Positions 11,791-26,200 of a DNA stretch of 64,000 nucleotides are shown one piece after another. Under the pieces are notes generated by a model. It was not told the origin of the DNA. It saw nothing but the letters and a program-made list of their open reading frames with translations, and ran no database searches. Source of the stretch: Haliotis asinina (Eukaryota; Mollusca; Gastropoda; Lepetellida; Haliotidae); the NCBI RefSeq assembly GCF_037392515.1, contig NC_090290.1:32881753-32945752 (forward strand), written 5' to 3'. Numbering within the stretch: the first letter of the stretch is position 1; each line of letters begins with the position of its first letter. Made by a program: the position numbers and the translations under genes.

Positions 11791-13077
11791 GTCTGTGGGC
11801 TGCAATAAAGAATTCAATATCTGCATCGGATGCCTTTAAAATCAATAATTGGATATCACTCCTGATTTTCAGTTGTCACAAATTCATATATGACCTTCGA
11901 ATTTGTGATCAATTATTCATATCTTTGCGAGTACAAATATTGTCACAAGAGACTGTTCACTCGACTGTGCTATGCTTTCTTAGAGGCTTGTCAATATCGA
12001 GGCAATATGTTACCTTTGCTAGCTACTAGATAGTATTTCATACCATGAAATGGAATTTTGATATGTACATCGATGTAGGTCGATGCTGTTCTTTTTCAAG
12101 CCTGATGATTTTAATGTTCTGAGTCAACGCTCCAGGGACAACGGTAGTATTCCTTGAATCTATTCCACATATCAATAATTCATTCATATGAGAAATGGAG
12201 TGAATTATGTATAACATTGAGTGGTTGAGATACCACACGTTTGCAGCGATTTCATGAGCAACTAAAACCCGAATCTATAATTATTATTTCCATACTAAAT
12301 AGTTTCAAAGACAGCTTCCTCAAGATTCACTGCTTAGTGTCATTTAATGTTTCTTTGGACAATGTACTACAACTTCCTGAAGAGTAGGACTCATATTCCA
12401 ATAACAATAAAACCTTCCTTGTGTCACCTTGCCCTTGACATGTACCCAAGTTTCAGGCAGTATATGTCAATGATGTAATAGTAAAAGTGATGAGGATGAG
12501 GACCAATATTGTTTTCAAGATTTAAGATATTTGGTATCAGCTGGTAGAAAGGCCATATGAACCAAAGAACAAATTATATATATATGAGTTGCTTTCTTTT
12601 TATTTACACATTCAAATACACGTACATTGTTTAAGAAATTAAGCAAGATTTTACAGATGATATATATTATTTGATTGACACAAGATTACCGCTAGTACAA
12701 TTTGGAATGAAACGCTCTTTCTCTTAGTTACAAAATATACACAATCATACAACACAGGCTTTTCATTCAGCATTACATTACAGTGTTCACAAATATAGGG
12801 ATTACAACTAAGATGTTTTTCCTTATTCAGGCATATAAGTTAATACACGTCTATGCTCACGGGAACTATTTTTTTAGAAATATTTTTCACAGCTAAGTAA
12901 AGACATATGAGAACTATAAAATATGAGAGCAGAACTCTGAGGAGAATCATGCTATTTCTGATACGCATATGTCTTAACACATCGACTACAGATGATTTAA
13001 GAGGACTTTTAAGATGACTTCACAAAATGATCAGGATCTTCTGGATCTTCTGGATCTCTGTAAATTCTCTGTTTTTT

Positions 13078-13400
13078 TCCAGTGTTTCCAGAGAAACCAG
13101 TTACCGTAATCAGGGAGACTATAGAGAGATGGAGAGGAAACTCCTCGAAAAGCCCCTGGACGTATCCCGAGGGTCGTTACGTAACCAGTGTCGGTATGTT
13201 ATAGCTCACTGACTTCCATTCTCTATTCACCGCGAAGATAGACTAAATTGTGCCGATAAAAACTTCTTTCACATATTCATTTAAAGTTTAGAAGGGAAAC
13301 ACGCCTTTAGTTGAAAGGTATTTGTATAAGTACTAGTGATAGGTTTATGGCTTTAAAAACTTATTGCAGATTATCCTTGCCGTAATGTTGTGCGATGAAT
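13078..13400 (+). repeat. dispersed repeat with the 85-bp module (copy 2)
   Basis: The 85-bp module (13111-13192) is followed by TAGCTCACTGACTTCC, GATAAAAACTTCTTTCACA and CCTTTAGTTGAAAGGTATTT. The same order recurs at 42240-42990, so the module belongs to a longer repeat family. Confidence 0.8.
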
Positions 13401-13589
13401 TAGTTCGGCTTATTACCATATCCATCTTCTCCATGTCAGCCATTTTGTATCATTTCCACTGTCATTATGTGAACATATGCATGGGTGTGCTGTATGGTTT
13501 AGATGTATGATGCATGGTACAACTGTGTTATACGGCAGTTTATAATATACCTATGAATAACATGGAACATTTTGCACAGCCGTATTGCC

Positions 13590-13731
13590 CCGCTTCTAAA
13601 CTGGTACGGAATGAATACGGTTCGATTCCTCGTATGGGTACAATGTGTGAAGCCCATTTCTGGTGTCCTCTGCCGTCGTATTGCTGAAAAAGGCCTGAAA
13701 GCGGCGTAAAACCATACTCGCTCTCTCATTC
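13590..13731 (+). repeat. T-family SINE
   Basis: B box GGTTCGATTCC at about 13619, then TGGGTACAATGTGTGAAGCC and the tail AAAGCGGCGTAAAACCATAC. The A-box end is weak. Confidence 0.8.
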
Positions 13732-14487
13732 TAACCACCGCTCGCCTTGATGCTTGAGGTGATAGTTGGTAGACCTGTCTGCATGTAAAGCACACATAAT
13801 TACATAGGGAAAGAAAGGACATGGTAGTGAGTTTTGCATACTCTCTGGGAAACACGGGGACTGTCTTTAAACGCAGTAGGAGTTTGGGATTATAGCACTA
13901 TAACCATCATGCCGAGATACATACGTTCACCTAAGCAATAAGTGACTTTTACATGATAAATTCAGCTTCCTACGAAACCTTTCATTCACAACTACCAATC
14001 CAATCATGCTTTCATTTTCACTCACACACACGCACGCACGCTGAACTTTCATAATGTCAGTGGGAAGCTGGAAAGCATTACATTGAAAAACTAAAGAGTA
14101 TGGGATCAAAATGAAATATCCTGTTCACCCTTGATGAAATACATCAACTTACTGAACCCTTAACCCGGGTACATACAATTAATGTGACACTGTCCCTGGC
14201 CAAGTGCTACGAAAGTCTATATCCGGTTACAGAACATGGTTTACCCCACTGTTGAAACAGTGGTCCACGTGTTCACAGACCACCTACATGGCCATGAACC
14301 GCAGGTTCTAATGGACGGTGATAATGCCGGGTGTATCATAGCACCTGATTTAGATGTTAACCCTACATTTGGCCTGGGACTAAATAACAAGTAAAGATAA
14401 AAGCAACTTGAGAGAACAAATCTAAAGCTCTGCTCCTGCAATCTTTGAAAGATGAAATGGGGGTTAACGTTGCACTTATGAATATTT

Positions 14488-14744
14488 CGACATGTAAAGG
14501 TCCGGGGTAGAATAGGCCTTCAGCAACCCATGCTTGCCATAAAAGGCGATGTCGTAAGAGGCGACTAACGGGGTCGCGTGGTCAGGCTCGCTGACTTAGT
14601 TGACACATGTCATCGGTTCACATTTGCGCAGATCGATGCTCATTCTGTTGATCACTCGACTGTCTGGTCCAGATTCGATTATTTACAGCCCATACCATAA
14701 AACTGGATTATTGCTCAGTGCGGCGTGAAACTAAACTCACTCAC
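14488..14744 (+). repeat. H-family SINE with target-site duplication
   Basis: A complete insertion. The 11-bp direct repeat TATGAATATTT lies at 14477-14487 and 14745-14755. The body runs from CGACATGTAAAGGTCCGGGG through CAGCAACCCATGCTTG, GGTCAGGCTCGCTGACTTAG and TGGTCCAGATTCGATTATTT to the tail ACTAAACTCACTCAC. This copy defines the family length (257 bp). Confidence 0.9.
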
Positions 14745-14925
14745 TATGAATATTTAGCTCATATCACAAAGTGCATGAGTGTATGTGTGGCAGCTTGTAG
14801 TAGCCCAGCGGTTCTTGCACTAGAGTTAGTAAAAACACACAAAATGAAATGGATTATGTTGTTTCATATGGCTCCATTGAAGTAAAACACGAAGTTCTGA
14901 ATAATGTTTTGTCAGCAAAATGTTT

Positions 14926-15056
14926 TGAATAGAATTGGTCTTCAGTAACCCATGCTTGTCTCAAGAGGCGACTAACGGGGTCGGGTGGTCAGGCTCACTG
15001 ACTTGGTTGACACATCGTCTCCCAGATAAATACTCACGACGTTGATCACTGGTCCC
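14926..15056 (+). repeat. H-family SINE, 3'-truncated
   Basis: Head (AATTGGTCTTCAGTAACCCA) through GTTGATCACTGGTCC, then unrelated sequence. It lies 180 bp from a full copy in the same orientation. Confidence 0.8.
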
Positions 15057-17722
15057 CATGTGGCAGAATTCAAATTATTGAATCATATGAAGCCATTTCC
15101 TCCGAACTTCAAGCTGTTTATGAAATCAATAATAGACAGAACTATTGTATTTAGTGTTTTAGTGTTTCTAATCAATATGTCCTGCATTGTAATCATTCAT
15201 TATTCCTTTACAACATTATTGTACACTAAGGGGTGGGGGGAGCAGGTTGTCACGACTGGCGTCTATTACCGACAATTCTACAATCAAACTGGGTAGAGTA
15301 TAATAAGGGTGTATTATGGAGCGCCACTCTCAAGTGCAATGCTTGAGTCGGAGACGTTTTGAACAATACCTACAGTTACACGAGTGAAAATGGTTAATAG
15401 AATAGCTCCACTGTTTACGACAGAAGTTGTTATCGATCCTTTAAAGTTGTTATCGATCTAAAATAGCTGACTTTCAAACACACGTGTAACGTATACATCA
15501 AAGGTTTTACTGTGGTACCATTACAACCCCACTGGTGTAAGGGAGATAACTCGTGTGTAGAAGGCCTCTCTGTGTGTTGTGTGCGTGTGTGGGGGGCGGA
15601 GGGGGGTCCTTTTTGGAAAGGAGGGGAGGTGTAAGCCACAGTGTAATTGAATAGAGGCAAATATTTTTACTGTTGCACATGTTCAACCGTGGATCTGATT
15701 ACCTACATTGGAGTATTGCCATCGTATGCACGATTTGAACGCCTCCGCGTATGTTTACATATACACGTATATCACACTCCATACGCGGTCAGAAAAGATG
15801 GCCGAAAGCATAAACAAACATCAGCTTTGTTTGAGTGCATTGACATAGCAGTACACCATTCCCCAACATTGCAATGGTAAAAGAAATAATGCGTGTGTCT
15901 TTATTGACTTCCCATCTATTCGACTCGTCAAGATTAATACGAATCGGTCATAGACAGACTGTATCGTTAGGGGCACTGGTGCGGAGCGAATAATGTTTCT
16001 CGCCAACGGTCTAATTACGAAACCAAGCTGCAAATTGGTCAGCACTCGCTCCCTCGACCGTGACGGACAAAGGGACTGGGCTCCTGTCCACATTAGCAGA
16101 ATTTCTTCACCCTAAAAAGTGAGGAGGCCGGATGCTCATCACATGACGTTATTTAAAAATATCCATGGTATTCCTTGTCTGATCGTAACAAAATATCCCA
16201 GCAGTGTAGTTTGTTTTCGGATGCTTGGATAGTGTAGTGACTGATCCAATGTGATCCTATTTCGGTGTTTTTAACCTCGATATTTAATCATGTTATGTGA
16301 AAATATGATGTCTACAGGCACGTAGCAAGCCATTTGTTTCAGTCCAAAAGATTGCAAGCTTTACTTTTAGATAGTTTTGATGTGGTTTTTTTTTTGTTGG
16401 TTCAGCTGTGATAGTAAATATCATACGTAAATTTTGGTAGCTGTGGTAGCTACCCCGGTTTATTATTTATGATAATAAAAACACACAGTTAATTTATATG
16501 AATTCGTAAACTAAAAACGATGACTTTACCTTTGGTAGAGAAATCTGAAAATTGTCTTACGTAAAAAAACAAAAATTACTCGACAAAGGTTCCTATTTGG
16601 CACTTCTCCTGTCTAGAGTAAATACTCAACATTATAAATTAAGGTCTGTCGTGGCAAATGTATTGTATGTTATGTAATATGTGCATGTAAGTGATGTAAG
16701 AGGGTTCATCTGCTGACTTACAAAAACAAACATCAATCAAAGGATTAACCGGTAACACACTGATTGATTAATTACTTTTATCTTCCACAGCGGATTTGTC
16801 AAAAGGCAGTGTGTGCATATGTACAAATCTATACTGACTACAACCTGTCGTAAAGTGCAAGTGTAAAAACAACATCCTCCCTTCAAACAATTAACCACCA
16901 TTGCGTTGATTGCTCATTATTGGTTAACTACTTAGAATGGCAGACATCATACAATTAGTTGCCAGGTGTGATATCTTGGGTGACCAATGAGAGGTTTATC
17001 AGGTTTTCACCAATGTGTTACTTTTTCGAAAATAAGACACACGACACAGAGCAGGATTATTTACCAGCTACAGATGAATGGAATATCTTTCTTTTATGTG
17101 GATATTGATGGATACATTCCTAAACAAGGTAGTAGCCTGACATTGTTCTATAAAATTGGTCTGCTTTACATTCATTATTTGCATTTTGTTTTAATTTATT
17201 TGTTGTAGCATTCAGCAGAATCTATTTGACAGAAAACACACACTAGATTGCTTATGTGTGTTGTTAAATAGGATCCACATTGGCAATCTATACAATGTAT
17301 AAATGTTGCTGTCATGTTAGAAATTTATATATAAGTCTGTATAAGCAGACTGTGTGTTCTTTCATTAAATTTCTAAATCAAATATGACACTAAACTAATT
17401 AGGGTTATGAGACAAAATTTAGAGACGTAAATTGGCTTCGTTATTTTCACGTCCTAATAGTTCTTTACCATTTCTACCACTGGCAGATGATTAACCTTCA
17501 AAGTGTTTCATTTGTTTTTTTGTTGCGCATACGGACTGCGCAGCAGAGATCACGAACCAGTCACGAATTCTGGGATATCATCCGGGTACTCACGGGAGAA
17601 AAACAATAACAAAAGTTTACACCAGTCCACGGAAATTGCTCCGCATCAGTGTCCCTTTACGAAACCAGCTGCAGTTTTACTCTGACTGGTTCTTGACTGT
17701 ATGTATAACGGATATTGTTTAA

Positions 17723-20233
17723 AGGTCACATACAACCCAAAAATCAAACATAACTAAAACGCAATTATCACTTATTCATGACATAATATACAATGCTGCT
17801 TGTAAAAAAAAATAAACAAAATGATAAGCGTACAATCGCGATTCAAAAGTGCAATATATAGTCATAGCGGGTGGGCGTGCACTCAAGTGTAACGACGGCT
17901 TCCGATTTGCTGATACGAGGGTTGGCTGAAAAGTTCTCAGCCTGAGTGGTTTTCCCCCACCAGGTAGAGACAGGTGTTTGCCACCAAAGGACAATCATTT
18001 AGTTAATCATAGACACAAGAACTACAAACGTACTAATAGCTTTATCTCAACTATAGCTCTTTTGGTAAACCTACCCCCTGAAACCATCAGAAATGGACAA
18101 AACTGAATACAGGGCAGTCATCAAGTACTTGCAAAAGAAAGGGATGTCCCCAACACAGATACATGCTGACATGGTCTCCAATCTAGGGGATGATGCTCCT
18201 TCATTTTCCACAGTAAAGAAGTGGGCTGCAGAATTTAAGCGTGGCAGACAAAGCCTTGATGATGACCCACGCTCAGGAAGGCATTCAACAGCAACCACTC
18301 CAGAAAACATCACGCGAGTGCTCGATATGTTGATGGATGATCGACGATTGACTACTCGACATATTGCTAGTGTAGTGGGCATCTGTCATGAGAGGGTTCA
18401 GCATATTATCACCAACGAATTAGGAATGACTAAAGTTTCTGCAAGATGGGTGCCAAAGTTCTTGACAGAAACGTGTCAGGTTCCAGACGCCCCTTGACAA
18501 TTTGCGTCGTTTTGAAGCAGATCCCGATGATTTTGTGGCACGATTTGTAACCATGGATGAGACCTGGATACATCACTTTCAACCAGAAACAAAACTACAG
18601 TCAAAACAGTGGAAGCATCCTGATTCACCAGCTCCGAAGAAAGCCAAGTCTGTTCCTTCAGCTGGAAAGGTGATGGCATTAGTCTTTTGGGATTCCAGGG
18701 GTATTCTGCTCATTTATTATCTTGAAAAAGGTCAAACTATCAACGGCAGATACTATGCTGATCTACTGAACCAGTTGCGAGAAGCAATCAAATCCAAACG
18801 ACGAGGGATGATCGCTAAAGGTGTCCTCTTCCACCAAGACAATGCGCCTGTTCACAAATCGGTGGTGGCCGTGTCAACAATCCGCGATTGTGGCTTTGAA
18901 CTCATTGACCATCCTTCTTATTCACCTGATTTGGCTCCTTCTGACTTCCACCTGTTCCCCAAAATGAAAAAGGAACTCGCCGGTCGCCATTTTGCAAGTA
19001 ATGATGACGTCATTTCCGCTGTGACTGATTTTTTTAGGGTAGCTGAAGAAGATTTCTTCCTGACCGGGCTTCGGGCCTTGCAGCATCGCTGGCAAATGTG
19101 TGTGAACTTGGATGGGGACTATGTAGAAAAATAAATTACAAACGTGGACTTTGTAACTTTTTTTCACAGTGAGGCTTAGAACTTTTCAGCCAACCCTCGT
19201 ACGCTGAGGGTTCATTGTGTGTACAGAAAGATGATCTGTTTCATGAGCTTTTTAGAAGTATGGCGAGTCACAAGGAAGTAAAATTCTTTATGGATGACAA
19301 CTTCTTTTATTGTACTTGATGCGTCTTTTAAGCATGGATTCGTATGCCGTTGTCAAACAAAATTATATACGCTAGAAGAAGTTGTTATCCATAAAGAATG
19401 TATATAGAGATGTTTGGTTTTGTAAATGCATATTCTCTGAATTTGCGTTCGATCCAATCAAAAATCATCTCAGTAGTGCTGGTGAACTACTGCGTGGCTG
19501 GAAACTGTCATTCGCCCAAGTACAAAGCAGGACTTGAAACTAACAAGAGTTTGCACCCGTTTCCATCAGATCCAGTCATCCGAGAAAAATGGATGTAGTT
19601 TGTTGGCAACGCACAGACATAAAAACATGTCATATGTACAAGTATCGCACCTGCCTAATTACATACTGTGGCAGAGACTGGACTCGGGTGCACGAGTCAT
19701 AAATCAACTTACTTTGTTTATGTCGTTTAGCCTGATAAGTTCCAATTGCGTGTGGTGAATGATTGAAGCTGTGTATTGCATATTGTCTTTTGCAGACAGA
19801 CAGGCAGACATATAGGTGTCAATAAACCAGACATTGAGCCTTCTCTGTGACAGAGGCTGCTTACCACAATCAACAAGTTGGTTTTTTTTATATGTAACCA
19901 GTAGATTGCTTACTTGTTTGTGTACATAACCAAGTTTAAACTATTGCTCACGACCCCATACTCCGGGCATGCATACTGTTTCAAGCTCCGCGAACCTATT
20001 CACTGCGCATGCGTTATGGGCGCAGCGCAGCACAGCTGTTGAAACCACTTTTTCCCCCAGCGCTGGGGGAAAATTAGTGAATCGTTTGAACTCCGATTTC
20101 ACGGGCTTTTTTCATCGCTTTTTTTCCCTCAACTTTATAGGTTCAACTGACATTTTTGTATCAATTGATTCGGTATGTGCATACCGAAAGGTATCAGGAT
20201 CTACAAAGCTGTATTTTACGTTGCATGTGACCT
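17723..20233 (+). mobile_element. Kolobok-like DNA transposon copy A, split by a mariner
   Basis: Ends are AGGTCACATACAACCC and, inverted, AGGTCACATGCAACGT, flanked by TTAA (17719-17722 and 20234-20237). A minus mariner insertion leaves about 1.2 kb. Inside is a THAP zinc-finger relic at 19483-19596: YCVAGNCHS, then PFPSDPVIREKWM, a stop, and FVGN. A foldback (TTCTTTATGGATGACAACTT and its inverted copy) lies at about 19280-19400. TTAA target sites with a THAP domain are the marks of the Kolobok superfamily. The copy cannot encode a full transposase. Confidence 0.75.
17916..19199 (+). mobile_element. mariner transposon, 1284 bp, nearly intact
   Basis: Terminal inverted repeats of about 30 bp (CGAGGGTTGGCTGAAAAGTT at both ends; about 27 of 30 match) lie at 17916-17945 and 19170-19199, flanked by TA at 17914-17915 and 19200-19201. 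It sits inside the Kolobok-like copy A, whose uninterrupted site (GCTGATAGGCTGAGGG) is visible at about 43790-43805. Length and termini are typical of full mariners. Confidence 0.95.
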
Positions 20234-23200
20234 TTAATACAAAAAAAGAATGGCTCTAGTCAGTTGGAAAATAATTTTACACGTCCGTCAGTCCTGTTAT
20301 TCGCTGCTTCTCACCTCACACAAACAGATTAAAGCACAAGTTTCATACATGGAGCTTTTCCATTGATATTATGTCTAGTGGTATAATGTCTTAACATTTA
20401 AATTTAAGAATTTAAGAGTCTACTTTCTAGAGATGTAAAATATGCACTCCAATAGTATATGTTAGAAATACTGTCATAACATTCCCATCCACCCACAATT
20501 TGTTTACAAGTAGTTGGCACAAACACTGAAATATTTTCCGAACGAAGGCACATTTTAACTGTTTCACTTCGCAGTTTTTTTACAAAGCTTCACCGTCGTT
20601 GCTCCATGATCTAACCATGGTAAGCGATGTCCGTGTGCGCAGCAGAATACGCTGTACTGGTTTATGTGTTCGCTCGACACGTAATCCGGTCCCATTCCCC
20701 ATCTTACAATACGTGAGAAATGTGAGAAATATGTGAAACGCCACAGTCCACGTGACAACGGACTGTGACAACAATGTTGATCAGTTCAAAACTGAAAAGA
20801 TAATTCCTCTTGTAGCGGTGAGTCACTGTACTGTCACACCTGAAATGTGAGTTCCAACTTGTTAAGAAATCTTTCGATGCTCAGTTATGCCTGTGACCTT
20901 GTTTTTTTTTTCAGATCTTGACTACAAAAAGAAACCAGCAAACATAAAAGGGCTTTGTGGATAATTCTGGTGCTTATTTCATGACAAAGAGGCATTTGAA
21001 GTCTCATATGTGGTTGAGAAAACACAGCTCTTGTTTCATAACAATCCGTCATCAGTGTTCCGTAACGCATGCTTGTCGTAACAGGCGATTAACGGTTCAG
21101 GTGGTCCAGGCCGCTGGATTTGTTGACACGTCATATCATAATTGCACAGATCGGTGCTCACGATGTTGATCACTTGGTTGTTGGTTGAGACTTGATTATT
21201 TACAGACCACCAACATATTACTGGAATATTGTTGAGTGCGGCGTTAAACATCAAACAATCAAACAAACAAACTTATTTCATGACTGTACCATCTTTTCAC
21301 TGCCGTAGTACACAAACCTAAATATTTCCCCCAGTGTAGTATTGAGTTTGTTCATCTCGTCTGGGTTTTCAGGCACATGCCCGTGACGATGCCAAACGTG
21401 CACAGCGTAGCGAGACTTCCAGTCATAACCGGCTTGTTTGAACATCTTAGCCGACTCGAACCAGTTTGGTCGGTATATCATGTCGGCTATTTCATTTACT
21501 GACCCTTTGTTCTTAAGCCACATACGTTTGGCGGTCCACAGTGAGTTCTCGAAAATGTGAGATTTATTGTAATGACGATATCCGGAATACCATTCTCGCA
21601 GAAATTCTGAATTCCTCTTAGAGACAATGAAAGCGTTGCCCATCCCCGTGCCGTTGTCGATCAACCCCATAGTGAGACTGGTGTTGAGGAGAGCGTCTAT
21701 TGGCCGCAGTATCATCATGTCGGTGTCCAGATAGATGCCACCGTTCACTGAAAATGTAGAAGTTGATTGAAACAAAGGGAGCTGAAAACAAACCTAGCCG
21801 ATGGAAATGTGAACCAGAAAGGTTATCAGCTGTTGCAGCCAGGAGACAATATTTGCTGTAACCACTGTTGGTATATCATATGGTGCTCGGAAAGAAAATC
21901 ATAGGGAAAATGGATAAATATCATAAAATGTCCCGTTCATCAGTTATTTACTTTGTTTCTACTGTACGTTATAAATTTTGCAAAAAAAACCAGTCCTGTT
22001 CTCCATTAAATTTGTTTGTATTTCACTTCGAGTTAATTATTCCTTTGAGAGTGAATCTGTGAGCAATTGGATCTTATTAAAACTGGGGAAATACACATAT
22101 TAGTAGTAATTTGTTTTTTAAAGGTTTGTGGGATTAAAAGTCATACATTATATGATTGCTCATTTAACTTGCTTTGCGCTTGACGATTTAAAGCAAATTA
22201 ATGAGCTGATGGGATTATCAGTTGTGTGCTGTTTAGCTGTTGTTCGTTCGTTTAACGCTAGACTCAACTGATTACAAATCATTGGGGTCACTTATTGTTT
22301 CAATTTGGAAATCACCACGTAACTTCTGAGTGACATAACTGATTGTCTTCCAATACATGTTAACTGAAGGAGAATCGCAGCTGTTAGGCAGTAAAGTCAT
22401 TGATTATTTGTGCAAGGGAACATTTCGTAAAATACAAGAGACAAAGTGAGGAATATTTTCTGCTCATGTTGTTCTTTCCTATTTATACGAATTGACATAC
22501 ACTAAGTTTACACAATATTAACACTATACGACGGCGTTCTAGACCAGGCCAGTGACTACATATATTCACCCCCTGGAACCACTGTCCTGCAAGGTGCAGT
22601 GACAGGGTGACAGTCCGCCTGCGTTTGCAGTGATCGCGTGCTTGTTTTGGTGGCAAATGTAAGATCGGTGTTAAAAATCTAGTCACCATTTGTGACACTC
22701 GAACAATATCGTTTAGATATTAACATTTCACGAATGCACAGGTTCTGATGGTGATGCATAGAATGTTTCAAGTTGCTAGGATAAACATGAAAGAAGCAAT
22801 CGTCGATTATCGGCAGATCATATCTTTTCACGTAGACAAAAATTGATTTTATTTCAAATATATTTCCATTTTTCGTATGAACGACAAACAGAGTTAATAA
22901 GTATCGCCACCAGTACCCTCTGTGAAAAGAGGAAGTAATTCAGATCAAAACTGAAGACGTTATTGTACAAAATGTAAACCTGATATTCAGTGAAGTGATC
23001 GCGGGAATATTTGTAGTTTCAAATATATTAATAGAATTACACGTCATTAGTATCACCAATACCGGTATTGTGAATATAGTTTTACGCCGCACTTAGCGAT
23101 ATTCCAGCAATTTCCCGTCGGGGTACACCAGAAATGGGCTTCACACCTTGTATCCATACAGGAAATCGAGCCCGGGTTTTCGGCGTAAGAGCGAACGCTT

Positions 23201-26200
23201 TAACTACTAGGATACCAAACCCCCACAGTAACGGTGTTGAAGGAAGGATAAATTCACCCCTAAGTCTGCTGGCGTCATTAATAAAGGGCCAAGCTATTAG
23301 TAACAACAATTCTTAAAAGCTGTAAAATCTTCGGGTTTTTTTTAAACAAATACAACTGGGTTTTTAACAGTATGAAAAACACATTTATTTCTTTAATATC
23401 CGATACATTCTGTTTCAAATGGCACACATTTTATTCAAAATGTCGACATGGAAATCCATTGGTTGACACTTGCTGAAATGTGTCAGACCTAGACTAATGC
23501 TTAGTCTATGAATAGATGGCAACCAACAAACCTATTGTAAATTGAAAAGGAGTGCCAGAGACACCAGGGATTCTGAACCTGGGAAAATCTAGACTTTTTC
23601 GTCATTTAGGACTTTAGCATTGCAGGGAAGCTAGGATGTAGGGAAAATAATGTGGTTCAGAGACTGTGAGAGTGTCAGACCATAGGCCTGGTCAAATTCA
23701 GCAGTAGGTCGCTATCCGCTTTTATGCGAGTCAGGGTGCTGTTGGTAGACTGTGACAGAGATTCCAAGAATTCAAACTAGTCAGCAGTCTTAGATGATAG
23801 GCACATGATCAACGCTGCGTTATGACACCGATTCCTTAACACATCAGATCTTCCATCAGAACCCTCCAGTGTTAACAATGTAAGGATATGCAGGAGCACC
23901 GGTCGTCGACGTGTAAAGGCAGCCGGACTAACACCACGTCACAGGCAATCGAGTTTGAGATGGAGTAGACATCATGGCCAGTGGTCTCGTGTGCTCTTCA
24001 CAGATGAAAGCAGATTCAATTTGTACGCCCAAGGTGGTCAGCAGAGGACAGACAGACAAGGCATTGATTGTATCTCGTCACCACCTCCCCAGGATAACTA
24101 ACCCATGTAGCCACTTTTTAGCATACACACAATACAAGTTGTTCACTGGCCAGGAGGCGAACATGGGTTGATGCATCCTGGATGTTTGTTTATGTTCCCT
24201 ATGTTAATTTTGAATTGTTTGAAGCAAGGGTACAAGAATTTTTGTAGCCATTGGTAGACAAGAAAACCAAATTTAGAGTTATCTCCCTTCCGCCGCATTC
24301 GCAAAATATCTGAAATTTCCGTACATCGTACGTGATTCATTGCAACTCGAGATAAAGAATTGCTACAACGAAGTACCAAATGAGTTCGAGATTCCCAGCG
24401 GCGGGGTACATAGAAAATGTTACGCACTTGTAGTGAGTGAATGAGTTAATATTTAACGTCACATCGGCAATATTGCAGCCATATCGTGACGAGAACATTC
24501 AGCAATGAAAACGACAATATATACATTATAAAACCTGTCAACGAAGGGCAGTAAAAGAACTAGAATATCACAATTATCATTAAGACTAGCGTGGAAAGTT
24601 AAAATTAATATCACTATCTGGACAAAACAATATAAAAACAGGCTATAGATCTCCAACAACCGAAGGTAGATCACCATACTAAGGACCATTGGGACAGTAC
24701 CTTTGCTACCTGCATGGACCCTAGTTGGATTTACACCATCCCTTCAGCTGCTGGAGAGTGTATGAAATGCTAGCCAGAATTAAAATAACATGAATAATAC
24801 GATTAAAAACCTGGTAGACTTAAATTTACATCAAATGTTTTGGGACTTAGGTACCCTCTCAGGGGGACAATAACTTTGCAATACTTCAACCCCCTTTGAG
24901 GGTACAGCCACTAACAATTCTAGTTACTAATCTAAACTACCAATCATTGAAATAGATCTATCTAGCGAAACAAATTTCTCAAAATTTAACATTGAAATCA
25001 ATTTATTTTTAAAAAACAATGATTAAACGAGAACTAACGCTGATAAAAAGATCCTTGATAGTTGTGACATTGAAATATGTATCCCTTGTGATGGAGAATT
25101 AAACACAGTCAAGCAGGATATGCTTGACCGTGACTCTCTCATCACAAAGGATACAAAATGGAGGATCCTCACCATTTAAAAGGTATGCATGGGTATATCT
25201 AGTATGGCCAATACGACATCGTTGTAAAATAACCTCTTCAAATCTGGACTGACAGCCCAAGTAGGTGTAACCAGTATACGGTTTTATTTCATGTAATTTA
25301 TTTATACCTACTTGGGGGTAAGCTTTAATGCTAGCTTTGTAGTCAGAATAAGGAATAAGAAGTGGTGTCGAAGATTTGTTGAGTGATGCCTTAGCAGCAA
25401 GATCGGCCATTGTGTTTCCAGAAATGCCTACGTGGCTGGGTAACCAACAGAAGACGATGTCGTATTGGCCAGAAGCAAGATTATTATACAATTCAATAGT
25501 TTCAATTAAAAGTGGATGTTTACAAGAAATATTTTTAATGGCCTGGTGGCAAGAAAGAGAGTCTGAAATAATTATATACTGTTTATGTTTAGGATGTCTT
25601 TGAATATGTTTAAGGCCCGTTAATATGGCGTTAGCTTCAGCTGTGAAAATAGAGCTGTTATCCGGTAATCTAGAAGATATTGTTCTGGATCCAGTGACAG
25701 TGGCACAAGCCACCAAATGCCAAGGAGGAGAAGAAAGAAGACGGGAAGGGGCTATATTATCTAACTCCATGCTTGCAGCAGAAATAAGTGGTTTTATTCT
25801 TAAACCAAGGGGTCGAAGATTTCTTATTGTATAATTCCTCATACAGAGGATTGAAAACACATTTATATGCAGGGTTGGATTCACTGGAATATAGTTTTGT
25901 TCCATACTGTAAAGCTAATTTTATACGTCGCTGCTCAAGAGATGGTTCATCAGCCTTTGTACTAAAAAGTGTGACAGACAAAATACTGCCTTGTGGAACA
26001 AGTGATTGTAATGATCAGACAAGGTACTCGTAGAACCCACTCGGACTTGAAACTGTCTGTCATTTAAAAAGTTGGCTATAACTTCAGGCAAACGACCTCG
26101 CAAGCCGAAGTCATGTAAGTCTCTCAAAATGCCATATTTCCAGGTTGTGTCATATGCTTTTTCTAGACCAAAAATGAGAGACACAGCATTTTGTTAATTA

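Larger units (their letters stand above)
10166..17722. other. intergenic region, repeats only
   Basis: Upstream of the T-synthase-like gene. It holds an old tandem duplication (11.1-11.8 kb), a dispersed repeat (13.1 kb), T- and H-family SINEs (13.6, 14.5 and 14.9 kb), and otherwise AT-rich sequence without recognisable coding. About 11800-13070 and 15060-17700 show nothing I can name. Confidence 0.6.
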